Source: JABJAG01 sp038137215
GTDB taxonomy: Bacteria; Pseudomonadota; Alphaproteobacteria; UBA6615
DNA: 64,000 nucleotides
Reading direction: 5' to 3'
NCBI GenBank assembly: GCA_038137215.1
Contig: JAYQBG010000009.1
Coordinates: 27,569 to 91,568, forward strand
The position numbers and the translations under genes were made by a program. Under the pieces are notes generated by a model. The model was not told the DNA's origin, did no database searches, and saw only the letters and a program-made list of their open reading frames with translations. The number at the start of each line of letters is the position of its first letter. Position 1 is the first letter of the stretch. This document shows, piece after piece, positions 1 to 8,100 of this stretch.

Positions 1-59
1 AGAGGAGTCACGTTGGCGGTTTCATCGGCCATCTGGTCTGTCATATCGCTTGTGGTCAT
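1..59 (-). CDS. 5' end of an unidentified gene, cut by the window edge
   Basis: An open frame runs off the left edge from an ATG at the complement of 57-59. It reads MTTSDMTDQMADETANVTP before the sequence ends. The peptide is polar and is not recognised. A weak AGGG lies upstream, and the next gene is divergent, so about 200 bases between them could hold both promoters. The fragment is too short to assign a function or to be sure that it is coding. Confidence 0.3.
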   Translation of the reverse strand, partial: MTTSDMTDQMADETANVTP

Positions 60-258
60 GGGCGCACCCTAGTGGTGTCATCTTTTCGACAGTCTAGCCT
101 TGTTCGGTGAGTCTGGAGGAACATGGGGAAAACCCCGGCTGAATTCCGCTTGCAAGCTTGCGAAATATCGTGACCCGCCTTTTTCCGGCTGACTTTCCGA
201 AACAACATGCAGGACTATATTGTCCAAAATCAGGCACTTGATCATGGGGGAACAAAAT

Positions 259-1242
259 ATGCGCGCAGTTTGGCATTCGAAATTCGGTCCGGCGACGGAG
301 GTTTTCGAGATCGGCGAATATGAAACACCCGAGGCCGCCGAGGGGCAGGTCCTCGTGCGTGTTCACGCTTCGGGGATCAACCCACTGGACGTCAAGGGAC
401 GCAACGGTGGTCGCTGGCCGATGCGCGGCGATCGCATGATCCCCCATTTTGATGGCGCCGGGGTGATCGAGGCGGTTGGCGCCGGCGTGGATGCCGGACG
501 CATCGGAGAGCGGGTCTGGCTCTATGAGGGGCAACTGGGCCGGGCCGAAGGCACGGCGGCAAAATACATCGCCCTCGATGCCTCGCGGGCCAATCCTTTG
601 CCCGAAAGTCAGAGTTTCTCCGAGGGAGCCTGTCTTGGCATTCCGGCCATGACGGCGCATGCGGCGGTGTATCGGGACGGAGCAGTCGAGGGACAAACCA
701 TTCTGGTGACCGGTGCGGCCGGCGCGGTCGGCAACTATGCTGTCCAGATGGCCCGCAATGGCGGTGCGACGGTGATCGGCACGGTCAGCTCTGATGAAAA
801 AGCTGCCCGCGCACGCGAAGACGGCGCTACCTACACAATCAACTACAAGACCGAGGACGTCGCCGAACGGGTTCTGGAACTCACCGGCGGTAAGGGTGTG
901 GACCGGGTGGTCGAGGTCGAGCTTGGCGGCAATATCGGCGTCACCGCCAAGGTGCTGAAAACCGGTGCGGTCATCGCTGCCTATGCCTCCATGGCCGAAC
1001 CGGTTGTGCCGTTCCCGTTCTATCCGGTGCTGATGAAGTCACCGACGCTTCACATCATCGGCTGTTTCACGATGCCGGAGGCCTTCAAACAGCAGAGTGT
1101 GGTGGATATTTCGCGTTGGATGGCCGAGGGCAAGCTGACCAATCGTGTGGCCGCCGAATTCCCGCTGGAGGAGATCGGTCAGGCACACGTGATGGTTGAA
1201 GACGGCCGCCAGGTCGGGACCGTGGTGGTGCTGCCGGGTTAA
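259..1242 (+). CDS. Zinc-independent quinone oxidoreductase (MDR superfamily)
   Basis: The 327-residue protein has the two-domain layout of NADPH:quinone reductases. An N-terminal GroES-like domain (about 1-120, with HASGINPLDVKGR and the PHFDGAGVIEAVG segment) is followed by a Rossmann domain with the nucleotide motif TGAAGAVGNYAVQ near 150. The Cys/His ligands of zinc alcohol dehydrogenases are absent, so quinone or enone reduction is the likely reaction. The start is the ATG at 259, because GGGGGA lies 7 bases upstream; earlier TTG and ATG codons lack this. A paralogue of the same length lies at 36857-37840. The substrate is unknown. Confidence 0.88.
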   Translation: MRAVWHSKFGPATEVFEIGEYETPEAAEGQVLVRVHASGINPLDVKGRNGGRWPMRGDRMIPHFDGAGVIEAVGAGVDAGRIGERVWLYEGQLGRAEGTAAKYIALDASRANPLPESQSFSEGACLGIPAMTAHAAVYRDGAVEGQTILVTGAAGAVGNYAVQMARNGGATVIGTVSSDEKAARAREDGATYTINYKTEDVAERVLELTGGKGVDRVVEVELGGNIGVTAKVLKTGAVIAAYASMAEPVVPFPFYPVLMKSPTLHIIGCFTMPEAFKQQSVVDISRWMAEGKLTNRVAAEFPLEEIGQAHVMVEDGRQVGTVVVLPG

Positions 1243-1272
1243 CGGGTTGGCCTTTGTTCTCGCGGTCGTCTG

Positions 1273-1764
1273 CTAGTTGAGGCGAACACCGCTCTCCGCA
1301 TCGAACAGGTGGCAGTTCTCAGGCTCGAATTCGAAGGTCAGCCTGTCGTCGGCACGGAACTCGAGGTCCGGGTCCACTTTGGCGACCAGCCGGTCGGCAT
1401 TGCCAAACTCGAAGAAGACGAGCGAGGCGTCTCCCAGCGGTTCGACAATGCGCACCTCACCCGCGTTTGGACCGCTGTTGACCCGCACATGCTCGGAACG
1501 GATCCCAAGCACGACCTTGCGCCCGGCGAGGACGGAAGGTGTGTCATCGCCAAGCGGCGCGCGAATGGCGTCGTTGGCGAAGACCATGCCGTCGTCTGTC
1601 GCTGCGGCCTCGCTGACCACCGTCTGGGTCACAAGCGGGTGGCCGTGGAAGCCGAACATGCCGCTGTTACTGACGAGTTTGACCTTGAGTTGATGACGCT
1701 CTGCCACCCGGACGATTTCGTCCTTCACCGGGCAGGCGTCTGCATCGACATAAATTTCAGGCAC
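1273..1764 (-). pseudogene. Chimeric ORF: UPF0178 (YaiI) N-terminus fused to an ABC-ATPase TOBE domain
   Basis: Residues 1 to about 50 (YVDADACPVKDEI, RVAERH, VKLVSNSG) match the start of UPF0178/YaiI NYN-type proteins, which are normally about 150 residues. From about residue 60 to the end the protein is the C-terminal TOBE region of a MalK/UgpC-type sugar ABC ATPase, with FANDAIRAPLG, VLGIRSEHV, VEPLGDASLV and the closing CHLFDAESG. No Walker A, signature or Walker B motif remains. The junction falls near 1585-1615. The frame is intact from a GTG at 1764 with GGAAA upstream, so a protein may be made, but neither half is complete. A deletion joining two genes is the simplest reading; it follows cfa on the same strand. 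Confidence 0.75.
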
Positions 1765-1801
1765 GACTGTTTCCGGACTAAACAGGGGATGCGGAGATGT
1801 T

Positions 1802-3034
1802 CTATTCCGCCGCTTTGCTGTTGTCGCGCATCATATCGCGGTCCCAGTCCGTGATGTAGTCGCGGGTCAGGGGGACGGCATCCTGCCGTTTTGCGATCTG
1901 GATCTGGAAGACCATCTGACCCATGCGCCGGAAGGCAATCTCACAGCCGATCAGGTAGAACTCCCACATGCGGCAGAAGCGTTCATCATAGAGTTGAAGA
2001 GCCTGCTCACGCTGTTCCATGAAGCGTTCGTACCAGAGGTGCAGCGTGTCGGCATAGTGCAGGCGCAAAATCTCGATATCGGTCACCCAGAGCCCGGCCT
2101 TTTCGATTGCCGCCAGGGTCTCGGAGAGCGCCGGGGTGTAGCCGCCGGGGAAGATGTATTTCCGCAGCCACGAGTTGGTCGTTCCGGGCGGTTCCATCCG
2201 GCCGATGGAGTGCAGCAGGAAGACCCCGTCATCCTTGAGAAGCTGGCGTACCTTGTCGAAATACTCCTGATAGTGCACCGCGCCGACATGCTCGAACATG
2301 CCCACTGAAGCGATCCGGTCATATGTTTCCGGCTCGTCGCGATAATCCTGAAGTTTGAAGCGGACCTGATCGGAAAGTCCGGCGTCGCGTGCACGCCGTT
2401 CGCTGACCTTGTGCTGTTCGCGGGACAGCGTCACGCCGGTCACATCGGCGCCGGTTTCCTGCGCCAGATAGAGGCCCATACCGCCCCAGCCCGAACCGAT
2501 ATCGAGAACCTTCATCCCGGGTTCGCGCAGCAGCAGCTTGGCCGCGATGTGCCGTTTCTTGTCGTGTTGGGCGCGTTCGAGATCGTTGTGGGTGCCGTCG
2601 AAATACGCACAGGAATACTGTCGGTCGCTGTCCAGGAAGAGATCGTAAAGATCGTCGGAGAGATCGTAGTGATGAGCGACGTTCTTCTGCGCCTTGCCGA
2701 TCGGATTGTACTGCTGGAGGCGCCGGAACATCCGGCTTACGCTCGCGCTGAAATCCGACAGCCAGTGGTGCTCGAACGACTCGATGTTGCGACCGATCAG
2801 GTCGATCAGATCGAACAGCGACCCTTCTTCGATTGTTAGGGTCCCGTCCATATAGGCTTCGCCGACGGCAAGCCTGGGGTGCAGCAGCAGCCGCCGCTCT
2901 GTTGCGCGGGTGTGAAGCCGAATGGCAACTTCAGGCGCGGCTCCATTGCCGAATTTGTATGACTGACCGCGCGCATCGATGAGGGCCAGGTCACCCTCTA
3001 CAATGACGGCGTCGAGAAACCGAGCCAAAAGCAT
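1802..3034 (-). CDS. cfa: Cyclopropane-fatty-acyl-phospholipid synthase
   Basis: The 410-residue protein transfers a methylene group from S-adenosylmethionine to unsaturated acyl chains of membrane phospholipids. The N-terminal third carries the family's lipid-binding segment (AYMDGTLTIEEGSLFDLIDL). A Rossmann methyltransferase domain follows, with the SAM motif VLDIGSGWGGMGLYLAQ, the VTGVTLSREQH strand, and SVGMFEHVG, where E and H are family-conserved. The length is close to the usual 380-420. It is probably a single gene, with the chimeric ORF downstream on the same strand. Confidence 0.93.
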   Translation of the reverse strand: MLLARFLDAVIVEGDLALIDARGQSYKFGNGAAPEVAIRLHTRATERRLLLHPRLAVGEAYMDGTLTIEEGSLFDLIDLIGRNIESFEHHWLSDFSASVSRMFRRLQQYNPIGKAQKNVAHHYDLSDDLYDLFLDSDRQYSCAYFDGTHNDLERAQHDKKRHIAAKLLLREPGMKVLDIGSGWGGMGLYLAQETGADVTGVTLSREQHKVSERRARDAGLSDQVRFKLQDYRDEPETYDRIASVGMFEHVGAVHYQEYFDKVRQLLKDDGVFLLHSIGRMEPPGTTNSWLRKYIFPGGYTPALSETLAAIEKAGLWVTDIEILRLHYADTLHLWYERFMEQREQALQLYDERFCRMWEFYLIGCEIAFRRMGQMVFQIQIAKRQDAVPLTRDYITDWDRDMMRDNSKAAE

Positions 3035-3118
3035 CGCTTCCCCCGTGTTGCAATTGCGTTACGTCATCGGGGTAAAAGCTAGCAAAACTCTTTCAAACGG
3101 GCAAAACCGATTTCACGA

Positions 3119-3832
3119 TCAGGATTTTTCCTCATCGCTGTCCGCGTCACCCGCAGCTTCAGCAGGTTCGGCGTCCGCAGATTCGTCCGGACTTCCGTCG
3201 GCTTCCTCTGCCACCCGTTCGGCGACGTCCTCTTCGACCATGCCCTCAACAGCTGCGGCTTCCGCACCCTTGTCATCGGCAATCGCGAGCGCTTCCTCGG
3301 CCAGGGCCAGTGCCGCCTCGGCCGCTTCGCTTTCCTCGGCGATCTCGGTGATCGACAGACCGCGTTCGCGCTGGGTTGCTGCTTCGTCCTCGGTGCGCGC
3401 CACATTGATCGTGACTTCCACCTGGACTTCCGGGTGCAGCGAAATACGCACCGGATGCAGCCCGAGTTCCTTGATCGGACGGTCGAGCATGACCTGACCG
3501 CGCGAGATCGTCACGCCTGATTCGGTGACAGAGTCGGCAATGTCGCGACCACTGACCGAACCATAGAGCTGGCCGTTGTCGCCCGCCTGACGGATCAGCG
3601 CGATGTCTAGATCGTCGAGCTTTGCCGCGACGGCCTCGGCATCCTTGCGGCGTTCTAGGTTCTCGGCTTCCAGCTGAGCTCGCTGAGCTTCGAACTGGCT
3701 TTTGTTGCCGTCGGTTGCGCGCAGGGCCTTTTTCTGCGGCAAGAGGAAGTTGCGCGCATAGCCCGGCTTTACCTTTACCACATCGCCCATCTGGCCGAGT
3801 TTTTCGATACGTTCGAGAAGAATTACTTCCAT
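3119..3832 (-). CDS. rplI: 50S ribosomal protein L9 with a long acidic tail
   Basis: Residues 1-150 are a normal L9, which bridges the L1 stalk region and 16S contacts. The N-terminal domain (MEVILLERIEKLGQMGDVV, VKPGYARNFLLPQKKALRAT) leads through the long helix to the C-terminal domain (GQLYGSVSGRDIAD, RPIKELGLHPVRISLHPEV). About 70 further residues, almost all Ala, Glu and Asp, follow and should be disordered. The ATG at 3830-3832 has GGAGGTG upstream within the end of the DUF2232 gene. It is the last gene of the rpsF-rpsR-DUF2232-rplI operon. Confidence 0.97.
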   Translation of the reverse strand: MEVILLERIEKLGQMGDVVKVKPGYARNFLLPQKKALRATDGNKSQFEAQRAQLEAENLERRKDAEAVAAKLDDLDIALIRQAGDNGQLYGSVSGRDIADSVTESGVTISRGQVMLDRPIKELGLHPVRISLHPEVQVEVTINVARTEDEAATQRERGLSITEIAEESEAAEAALALAEEALAIADDKGAEAAAVEGMVEEDVAERVAEEADGSPDESADAEPAEAAGDADSDEEKS

Positions 3833-3833
3833 G

Positions 3834-4799
3834 TCACACCTCCAGGCCGGCCGGGACGCGCCCGAAGCGGCGGCGAAGTTCGAGGGTTTGGTCCGCCACG
3901 CCGATCAACGCAACAACTGCGATAAGGGGCGGGAAGACGATTATAAAGCCGTAGAACACGGCGATAACGAGATAAGAGATTGGTGTTCGGCGCGCGATGG
4001 CGTGGAACGTTCCGGCACCGGCCAGGAACATGGGCACCAGCAGGGCCAGCGCCGCATTCTGTCCCAGATAGGCCAGATTGAAGTCCCCAACGATCACGAA
4101 CAGAATCGCAAGCCCGAAGGCGAAGGGAATCCAAAGCGGCAGGCGGAGTTCTTCCATGCGCGGTGCCGGACGCCGCAAGGCGCCCGCAAAGTGCAGCAAC
4201 GCAAGCGCGCCGGCCGTTGCGATGGACAGCATCAGCAGCCAGGCCGCAACAATCCCGCCCGGAAATAGCGGATTCAGAACATCCACCAGAGCACGCGTAC
4301 GATGAAAACCGAGTTCCGGCATCAAACCCGTGAGGGCCGGTTCAAGAAAGGACCGCGTCAGGAAGGGCAGATCCGTGTTTCCCTGAATGACCATGGCCGC
4401 AAACACACACATGGCAAGCAGTGCGCCGGCGAGAAGCCAGGCCATCACGTTCAGGGGCGGATGCCATTCGATGTAGCCCAGAGAGGTCGTTCGTGACCGC
4501 TGGAGTTGCTGTACAGCAAAAACCACTGGAATGGCAAAAAGTCCCGCGAACAGGACAACCGGCTCCGAACTGAGTGCAAAAACGATTACCAGGGCGAAGA
4601 CCAGCATCAGGCCGGTCACGCCGGCTCCGATGGCGGCCAGCAGTCCGAGCCCCAGACTGGCGGCCATCAGCAGCACGCCGGTGAGGGTCAGCGGCGCGAC
4701 AGCACCCAGCCCCAACGCGAACGGAGCCGCGAAAATCAGCGCCGCTGCCGCACCGGCGGCAAGCGTCAGGACGAAGTTTTTGGCCGTGCCTTGCATCAT
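3834..4799 (-). CDS. DUF2232 multi-spanning membrane protein
   Basis: The 321-residue protein is mostly hydrophobic, with about eight predicted membrane segments, beginning MMQGTAKNFVLTLAAGAAAA and including a segment near FAIPVVFAVQQLQRS. Its place between rpsR and rplI is typical of the alphaproteobacterial DUF2232 (YybS-like) protein, whose role is not known. The ATG at 4797-4799 was chosen because the longer frame would run into rpsR. Its stop lies one base before the rplI start codon, so the genes are tightly coupled. Confidence 0.8.
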   Translation of the reverse strand: MMQGTAKNFVLTLAAGAAAALIFAAPFALGLGAVAPLTLTGVLLMAASLGLGLLAAIGAGVTGLMLVFALVIVFALSSEPVVLFAGLFAIPVVFAVQQLQRSRTTSLGYIEWHPPLNVMAWLLAGALLAMCVFAAMVIQGNTDLPFLTRSFLEPALTGLMPELGFHRTRALVDVLNPLFPGGIVAAWLLMLSIATAGALALLHFAGALRRPAPRMEELRLPLWIPFAFGLAILFVIVGDFNLAYLGQNAALALLVPMFLAGAGTFHAIARRTPISYLVIAVFYGFIIVFPPLIAVVALIGVADQTLELRRRFGRVPAGLEV

Positions 4800-4842
4800 C
4801 GCATCCGTGTCGTTCGCGCAAATGCGAAAGACGATCCGTGCC

Positions 4843-5106
4843 TCAGTCGAGGACGTAGGGCAGCAGCGCCATGAAACGGGCGCGCTTGATGGCGCGTGCC
4901 AGTTCACGTTGCTTCTTTGCCGAGACAGCCGTGATACGGCTCGGCACGATCTTGCCGCGTTCCGAAATGTATCGGCTCAGCAATTTCGTATCCTTGTAGT
5001 CGATCCGCGGCGCATTCTCGCCGGTGAACGGGCAGGTCTTGCGACGGCGGAAGAACGGACGACGGCCACCGCCGCCGCCGCCACCTGAGCGGGGTCCCAT
5101 AGCCAT
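4843..5106 (-). CDS. rpsR: 30S ribosomal protein S18
   Basis: This 87-residue protein has the S18 core: CPFTGENAPRIDYKDTKLL, then RYISERGKIVPSRITAVSAK, and the basic helix QRELARAIKRARFMALLPY. It sits in the 30S platform and pairs with S6. A glycine-rich N-terminus (seven Gly in a row) precedes the arginine cluster. The start codon overlaps the rpsF stop by one base (TAATG), so translation is coupled and stoichiometric with S6. Confidence 0.98.
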   Translation of the reverse strand: MAMGPRSGGGGGGGRRPFFRRRKTCPFTGENAPRIDYKDTKLLSRYISERGKIVPSRITAVSAKKQRELARAIKRARFMALLPYVLD

Positions 5107-5585
5107 TATTCTTTCTCCCCTTCGCTGTCTGAATCGGAGCTCGACGCGGCTGCGTCATCGGCCGGAGCCGCGGCGGCTACCGGGGCGTCCTCGGTCTTGG
5201 CGGCTTCTGCACGCGGTGCGGATCTTTCGCCGTCATCGTCGTCCCGACGCGAACCGCGTTCGTTGCGGCCCTGCATCATGACGGTCGGCAGTTCTTCGTG
5301 CTCGTCAACGCGCAAAGTCATATATCGAAGGATGTCTTCGTGGATGCGCTGCTGGCGTTCGAGTTCGTTGATGACATCCGACGGTGCGTCGATGTTCATC
5401 AGAACGTAGTGGCCCTTCCGGTTTTTCTTGATCCGGTAGGTGAGGTTGCGAAGACCCCAGGACTCGGTCTCGACGACCTTGCCGCCGCCGCTTTCAACGA
5501 CACCGGTGAAGGTGTTGACGATCTCATCAACCTGCGCGCCGGATACATCCTGACGCGCAATAAAGACGTGTTCATAGAGTGGCAT
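5106..5585 (-). CDS. rpsF: 30S ribosomal protein S6 with an extended acidic tail
   Basis: Residues 1-95 are S6: MPLYEHVFIARQDVSGAQVD, ESWGLRNLTYRIKKNRKGHY and LRVDEHEELP. The protein binds the central domain of 16S rRNA with S18. From about residue 110 to 159 there is an additional charged, Ala/Asp/Glu-rich segment, longer than in enterobacterial S6 but common in alphaproteobacteria. It is the first gene of a four-gene operon; the promoter must lie in the 255-base gap shared with divergent fabD. Confidence 0.97.
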   Translation of the reverse strand: MPLYEHVFIARQDVSGAQVDEIVNTFTGVVESGGGKVVETESWGLRNLTYRIKKNRKGHYVLMNIDAPSDVINELERQQRIHEDILRYMTLRVDEHEELPTVMMQGRNERGSRRDDDDGERSAPRAEAAKTEDAPVAAAAPADDAAASSSDSDSEGEKE

Positions 5586-5840
5586 ATGCTGCGACTCCCT
5601 TTGGCTGTTTACTGACCGCCGCCGATCGCCCCGTTCACGGGCCGCGGCTGCACGGTCATATCCGGTGGGCCCAATGCGTCACCGGCAAGGAGAACGGTGC
5701 GGATTTCTCCCCGCCACCGAATGAAGCGCGGGAATACACTAGTTGGACTTGTCGGTGCAAGCGCTTCCTTGCGGTGTCTTGCGACGCTGCGTGAGCGCCT
5801 ATATGACTGACCGAAAGAGACATTGAGGGGAAATTCCAAA

Positions 5841-6782
5841 ATGAGCCGTGCATTTGTCTTTCCGGGACAGGGAAGTCAGGAAGTGGGAATGGGTCTGGCG
5901 CTGGCGGATGCCTTTCCCGCCGCCAAGCTGGTCTTTGAGGAAGTTGACGACGCGCTGGAACACCGGCTCAGCCGGATCATGTTCGAAGGCCCGATCGAGG
6001 AACTGACCCTGACCGAGAACGCCCAGCCGGCCCTGATGGCGGTCAGTATGGCGGTGGTGCGGGTGATTGAATCCGAAGGCGGAACCAAGATCGCCGACCT
6101 GGCGTCCTTCGTGGCCGGACACAGTTTGGGTGAATACTCGGCGCTCGCCGCCGCCGGCGCACTGCCTCTGGCGGAAACCGCACGGCTTCTGCAGACCCGC
6201 GGCGAGGCCATGCAGGCCGCTGTCCCGGTGGGGCAGGGTGCAATGGCCGCAATCCTGGGCCCGGCCCTGGAAGAGGTGGAAGCGATTGCCGCGGATGCCG
6301 CCTCGGATCAGGTCTGCGATGTGGCAAACGACAACTCGGACGGGCAGGTCGTGGTGAGCGGAAACACCGAGGCCGTCGAACGGGCTGTGGAGATCGCCAA
6401 GGAGCGTGGCGCGAAACGGGCGATGATGCTGACGGTCAGCGCACCGTTTCACTGTGCCTTGCTCGATCCCGCAGCGGACGTCATGACCTATGCGCTGGCT
6501 TCGGCGAACATGTCGGCCCCCAATCCGCCGCTGATTGCCAATGTAACGGCTGAACCCGTTTCCGACCCCGATGATATTCGCAACCTGCTGATCGAGCAGG
6601 TGACCAGCCGCGTGCGTTGGCGTGAAAGTGTGCTGGCCATGCGCGATCTGGGCGTCGAAGAACTCTGCGAACTCGGCGCCGGGAAGGTCCTGTCAGGTCT
6701 GGTACGCCGGATCGACCGCGACATGTCGAGCCGGGCGATCGGAACACCTGCCGACATCGAAGATTTTCTCGGGTCGCTCTAA
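5841..6782 (+). CDS. fabD: Malonyl-CoA:ACP transacylase
   Basis: The 313-residue protein loads malonyl groups onto acyl carrier protein for fatty acid elongation. It opens with the family signature AFVFPGQGSQEVGMG. The nucleophile is Ser95 in GHSLGEYSA, and His204 in APFHCALL is the expected partner of the dyad. The start is the ATG at 5841, because GAGGGG lies at 5825-5830; an in-frame TTG at 5823 is unlikely. It heads the fabD-fabG-acpP-fabF cluster. Confidence 0.97.
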   Translation: MSRAFVFPGQGSQEVGMGLALADAFPAAKLVFEEVDDALEHRLSRIMFEGPIEELTLTENAQPALMAVSMAVVRVIESEGGTKIADLASFVAGHSLGEYSALAAAGALPLAETARLLQTRGEAMQAAVPVGQGAMAAILGPALEEVEAIAADAASDQVCDVANDNSDGQVVVSGNTEAVERAVEIAKERGAKRAMMLTVSAPFHCALLDPAADVMTYALASANMSAPNPPLIANVTAEPVSDPDDIRNLLIEQVTSRVRWRESVLAMRDLGVEELCELGAGKVLSGLVRRIDRDMSSRAIGTPADIEDFLGSL

Positions 6783-6812
6783 ACACCCCCAAAGAACAAG
6801 AAGAGGAACGCT

Positions 6813-7550
6813 ATGTTCGATCTTGAAGGCAAGACCGCGCTGGTCACCGGCGCATCGGGAGGTATCGGCGGTGCCATTGCCCGCCAGCTTCATGCGCGGG
6901 GTGCGATGATTGTCGCCAGCGGCACCCGGATCGAGAAGCTAGAAGGTCTGGCTGCCGATCTGGGTGACCGGTGTCATGCGGTTGCGGCCAACCTGTCCGA
7001 GCCGGATGCCCCTGATGCATTGATTGCCGCAGCGGGCGAGGTGGCCGGTGGTGTGGATATCCTGATAAACAATGCCGGCCTGACGCGCGACAATCTCGCG
7101 ATGCGCATGAAAGACGAAGAATGGCAACAGGTGATCGACGTGAACCTGTCCTCTGCCTTCCGGCTCACTCGGGGCGTGTTGCGCGGCATGATGAAGGCAC
7201 GTTGGGGCCGTGTGGTCACGATAACCTCCGTGGTCGGTACAACCGGCAATCCGGGGCAGGCGAATTACGCTGCGTCGAAAGCTGGTCTGACCGGGATGTC
7301 GAAGGCCCTGGCTCAGGAGGTTGCAAGCCGGGGGCTCACCGTGAACTGTATCGCGCCCGGGTTCATCGAAACCCCGATGACTGATGCCCTGTCGGACGAT
7401 CAGAAGGCCGCACTGCTCGAGCGCATCCCCTCGGGGCGGCTCGGCGTAGTGGATGATATCGCGGCCTGCGCGGTCTATCTGTCGAGCGACGAGGCATCCT
7501 ATGTGACGGGCCAGACACTGCATGTGAATGGCGGAATGGCGATGATCTAG
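6813..7550 (+). CDS. fabG: 3-oxoacyl-ACP reductase
   Basis: The 245-residue SDR enzyme reduces 3-oxoacyl-ACP with NADPH. It shows the cofactor motif TGASGGIGG (residues 12-20), NNAG near 86-89, and the catalytic Ser139, Tyr152 and Lys156 (ITSVVGTTG, NYAASKAG). The C-terminal YVTGQTLHVNGGMAMI is typical of FabG and not of general SDRs. An AGAGGA-type ribosome site precedes the ATG. It lies 30 bases after fabD and is probably co-transcribed with it. Confidence 0.97.
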   Translation: MFDLEGKTALVTGASGGIGGAIARQLHARGAMIVASGTRIEKLEGLAADLGDRCHAVAANLSEPDAPDALIAAAGEVAGGVDILINNAGLTRDNLAMRMKDEEWQQVIDVNLSSAFRLTRGVLRGMMKARWGRVVTITSVVGTTGNPGQANYAASKAGLTGMSKALAQEVASRGLTVNCIAPGFIETPMTDALSDDQKAALLERIPSGRLGVVDDIAACAVYLSSDEASYVTGQTLHVNGGMAMI

Positions 7551-7792
7551 ACGATTGCGTGATGTGCGTGGCTTGACGTTACGCGCGAACGAAGCTAAGT
7601 CGCGGCCTACCTTCACTGTGGATTACGGTCTCTGGCTCGTGCATATGCGCTGTGATAGGGATCGATGGTCGTTTTCGGGGGCACTTGGTCACCGAATCGT
7701 CTTAAATCGTTGTCGTAGAAACGATCCCGTTTCGGGATTGGGAAATCGTCCCCCTGCGGGATAACGAAACAAGAAATTGAGGGCAGGCTGAA

Positions 7793-8029
7793 ATGAGCGA
7801 TATTGCCGAACGCGTCCAAAAAATCGTTGTCGAACACCTGGGTGTCGATGAGGGCAAAGTAACCGAGAATGCAAGTTTCATCGATGATCTGGGCGCGGAC
7901 AGCCTCGACACCGTTGAACTCGTCATGGCATTCGAGGAAGAGTTCGGGTGTGAAATCCCTGACGACGCGGCCGAGAAGATTCTCACGGTCGGCGACGCCG
8001 TGAAGTTCCTCGAAGAAGCTGCTGACTGA
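7793..8029 (+). CDS. acpP: Acyl carrier protein
   Basis: This 78-residue acidic protein carries growing acyl chains on a phosphopantetheine arm. The attachment site is Ser37 in GADSLDTVELVMAFEEEFG. Length and sequence are standard. A 242-base leader separates it from fabG and contains a short perfect hairpin (7724-7738). ACP is needed in large excess over the enzymes, so its own promoter in this leader is likely, though not proven by the sequence. Confidence 0.98.
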   Translation: MSDIAERVQKIVVEHLGVDEGKVTENASFIDDLGADSLDTVELVMAFEEEFGCEIPDDAAEKILTVGDAVKFLEEAAD

Positions 8030-8100
8030 CTTTCGGCACCTGACCCGGGCGGTTCGCACCGCGCTGGTCATGCAACCGTAAAACAGCGCATCGGAATCCT

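Noticed and set aside
94..696. Long minus-strand open frame opposite the first quinone oxidoreductase
   Set aside because: Low-complexity, Arg/His/Pro-rich translation with no family signal; it mirrors the real gene in a GC-rich genome. Many such mirrors exist across the window, for example opposite aspS (32864-34657), ppx and topA.
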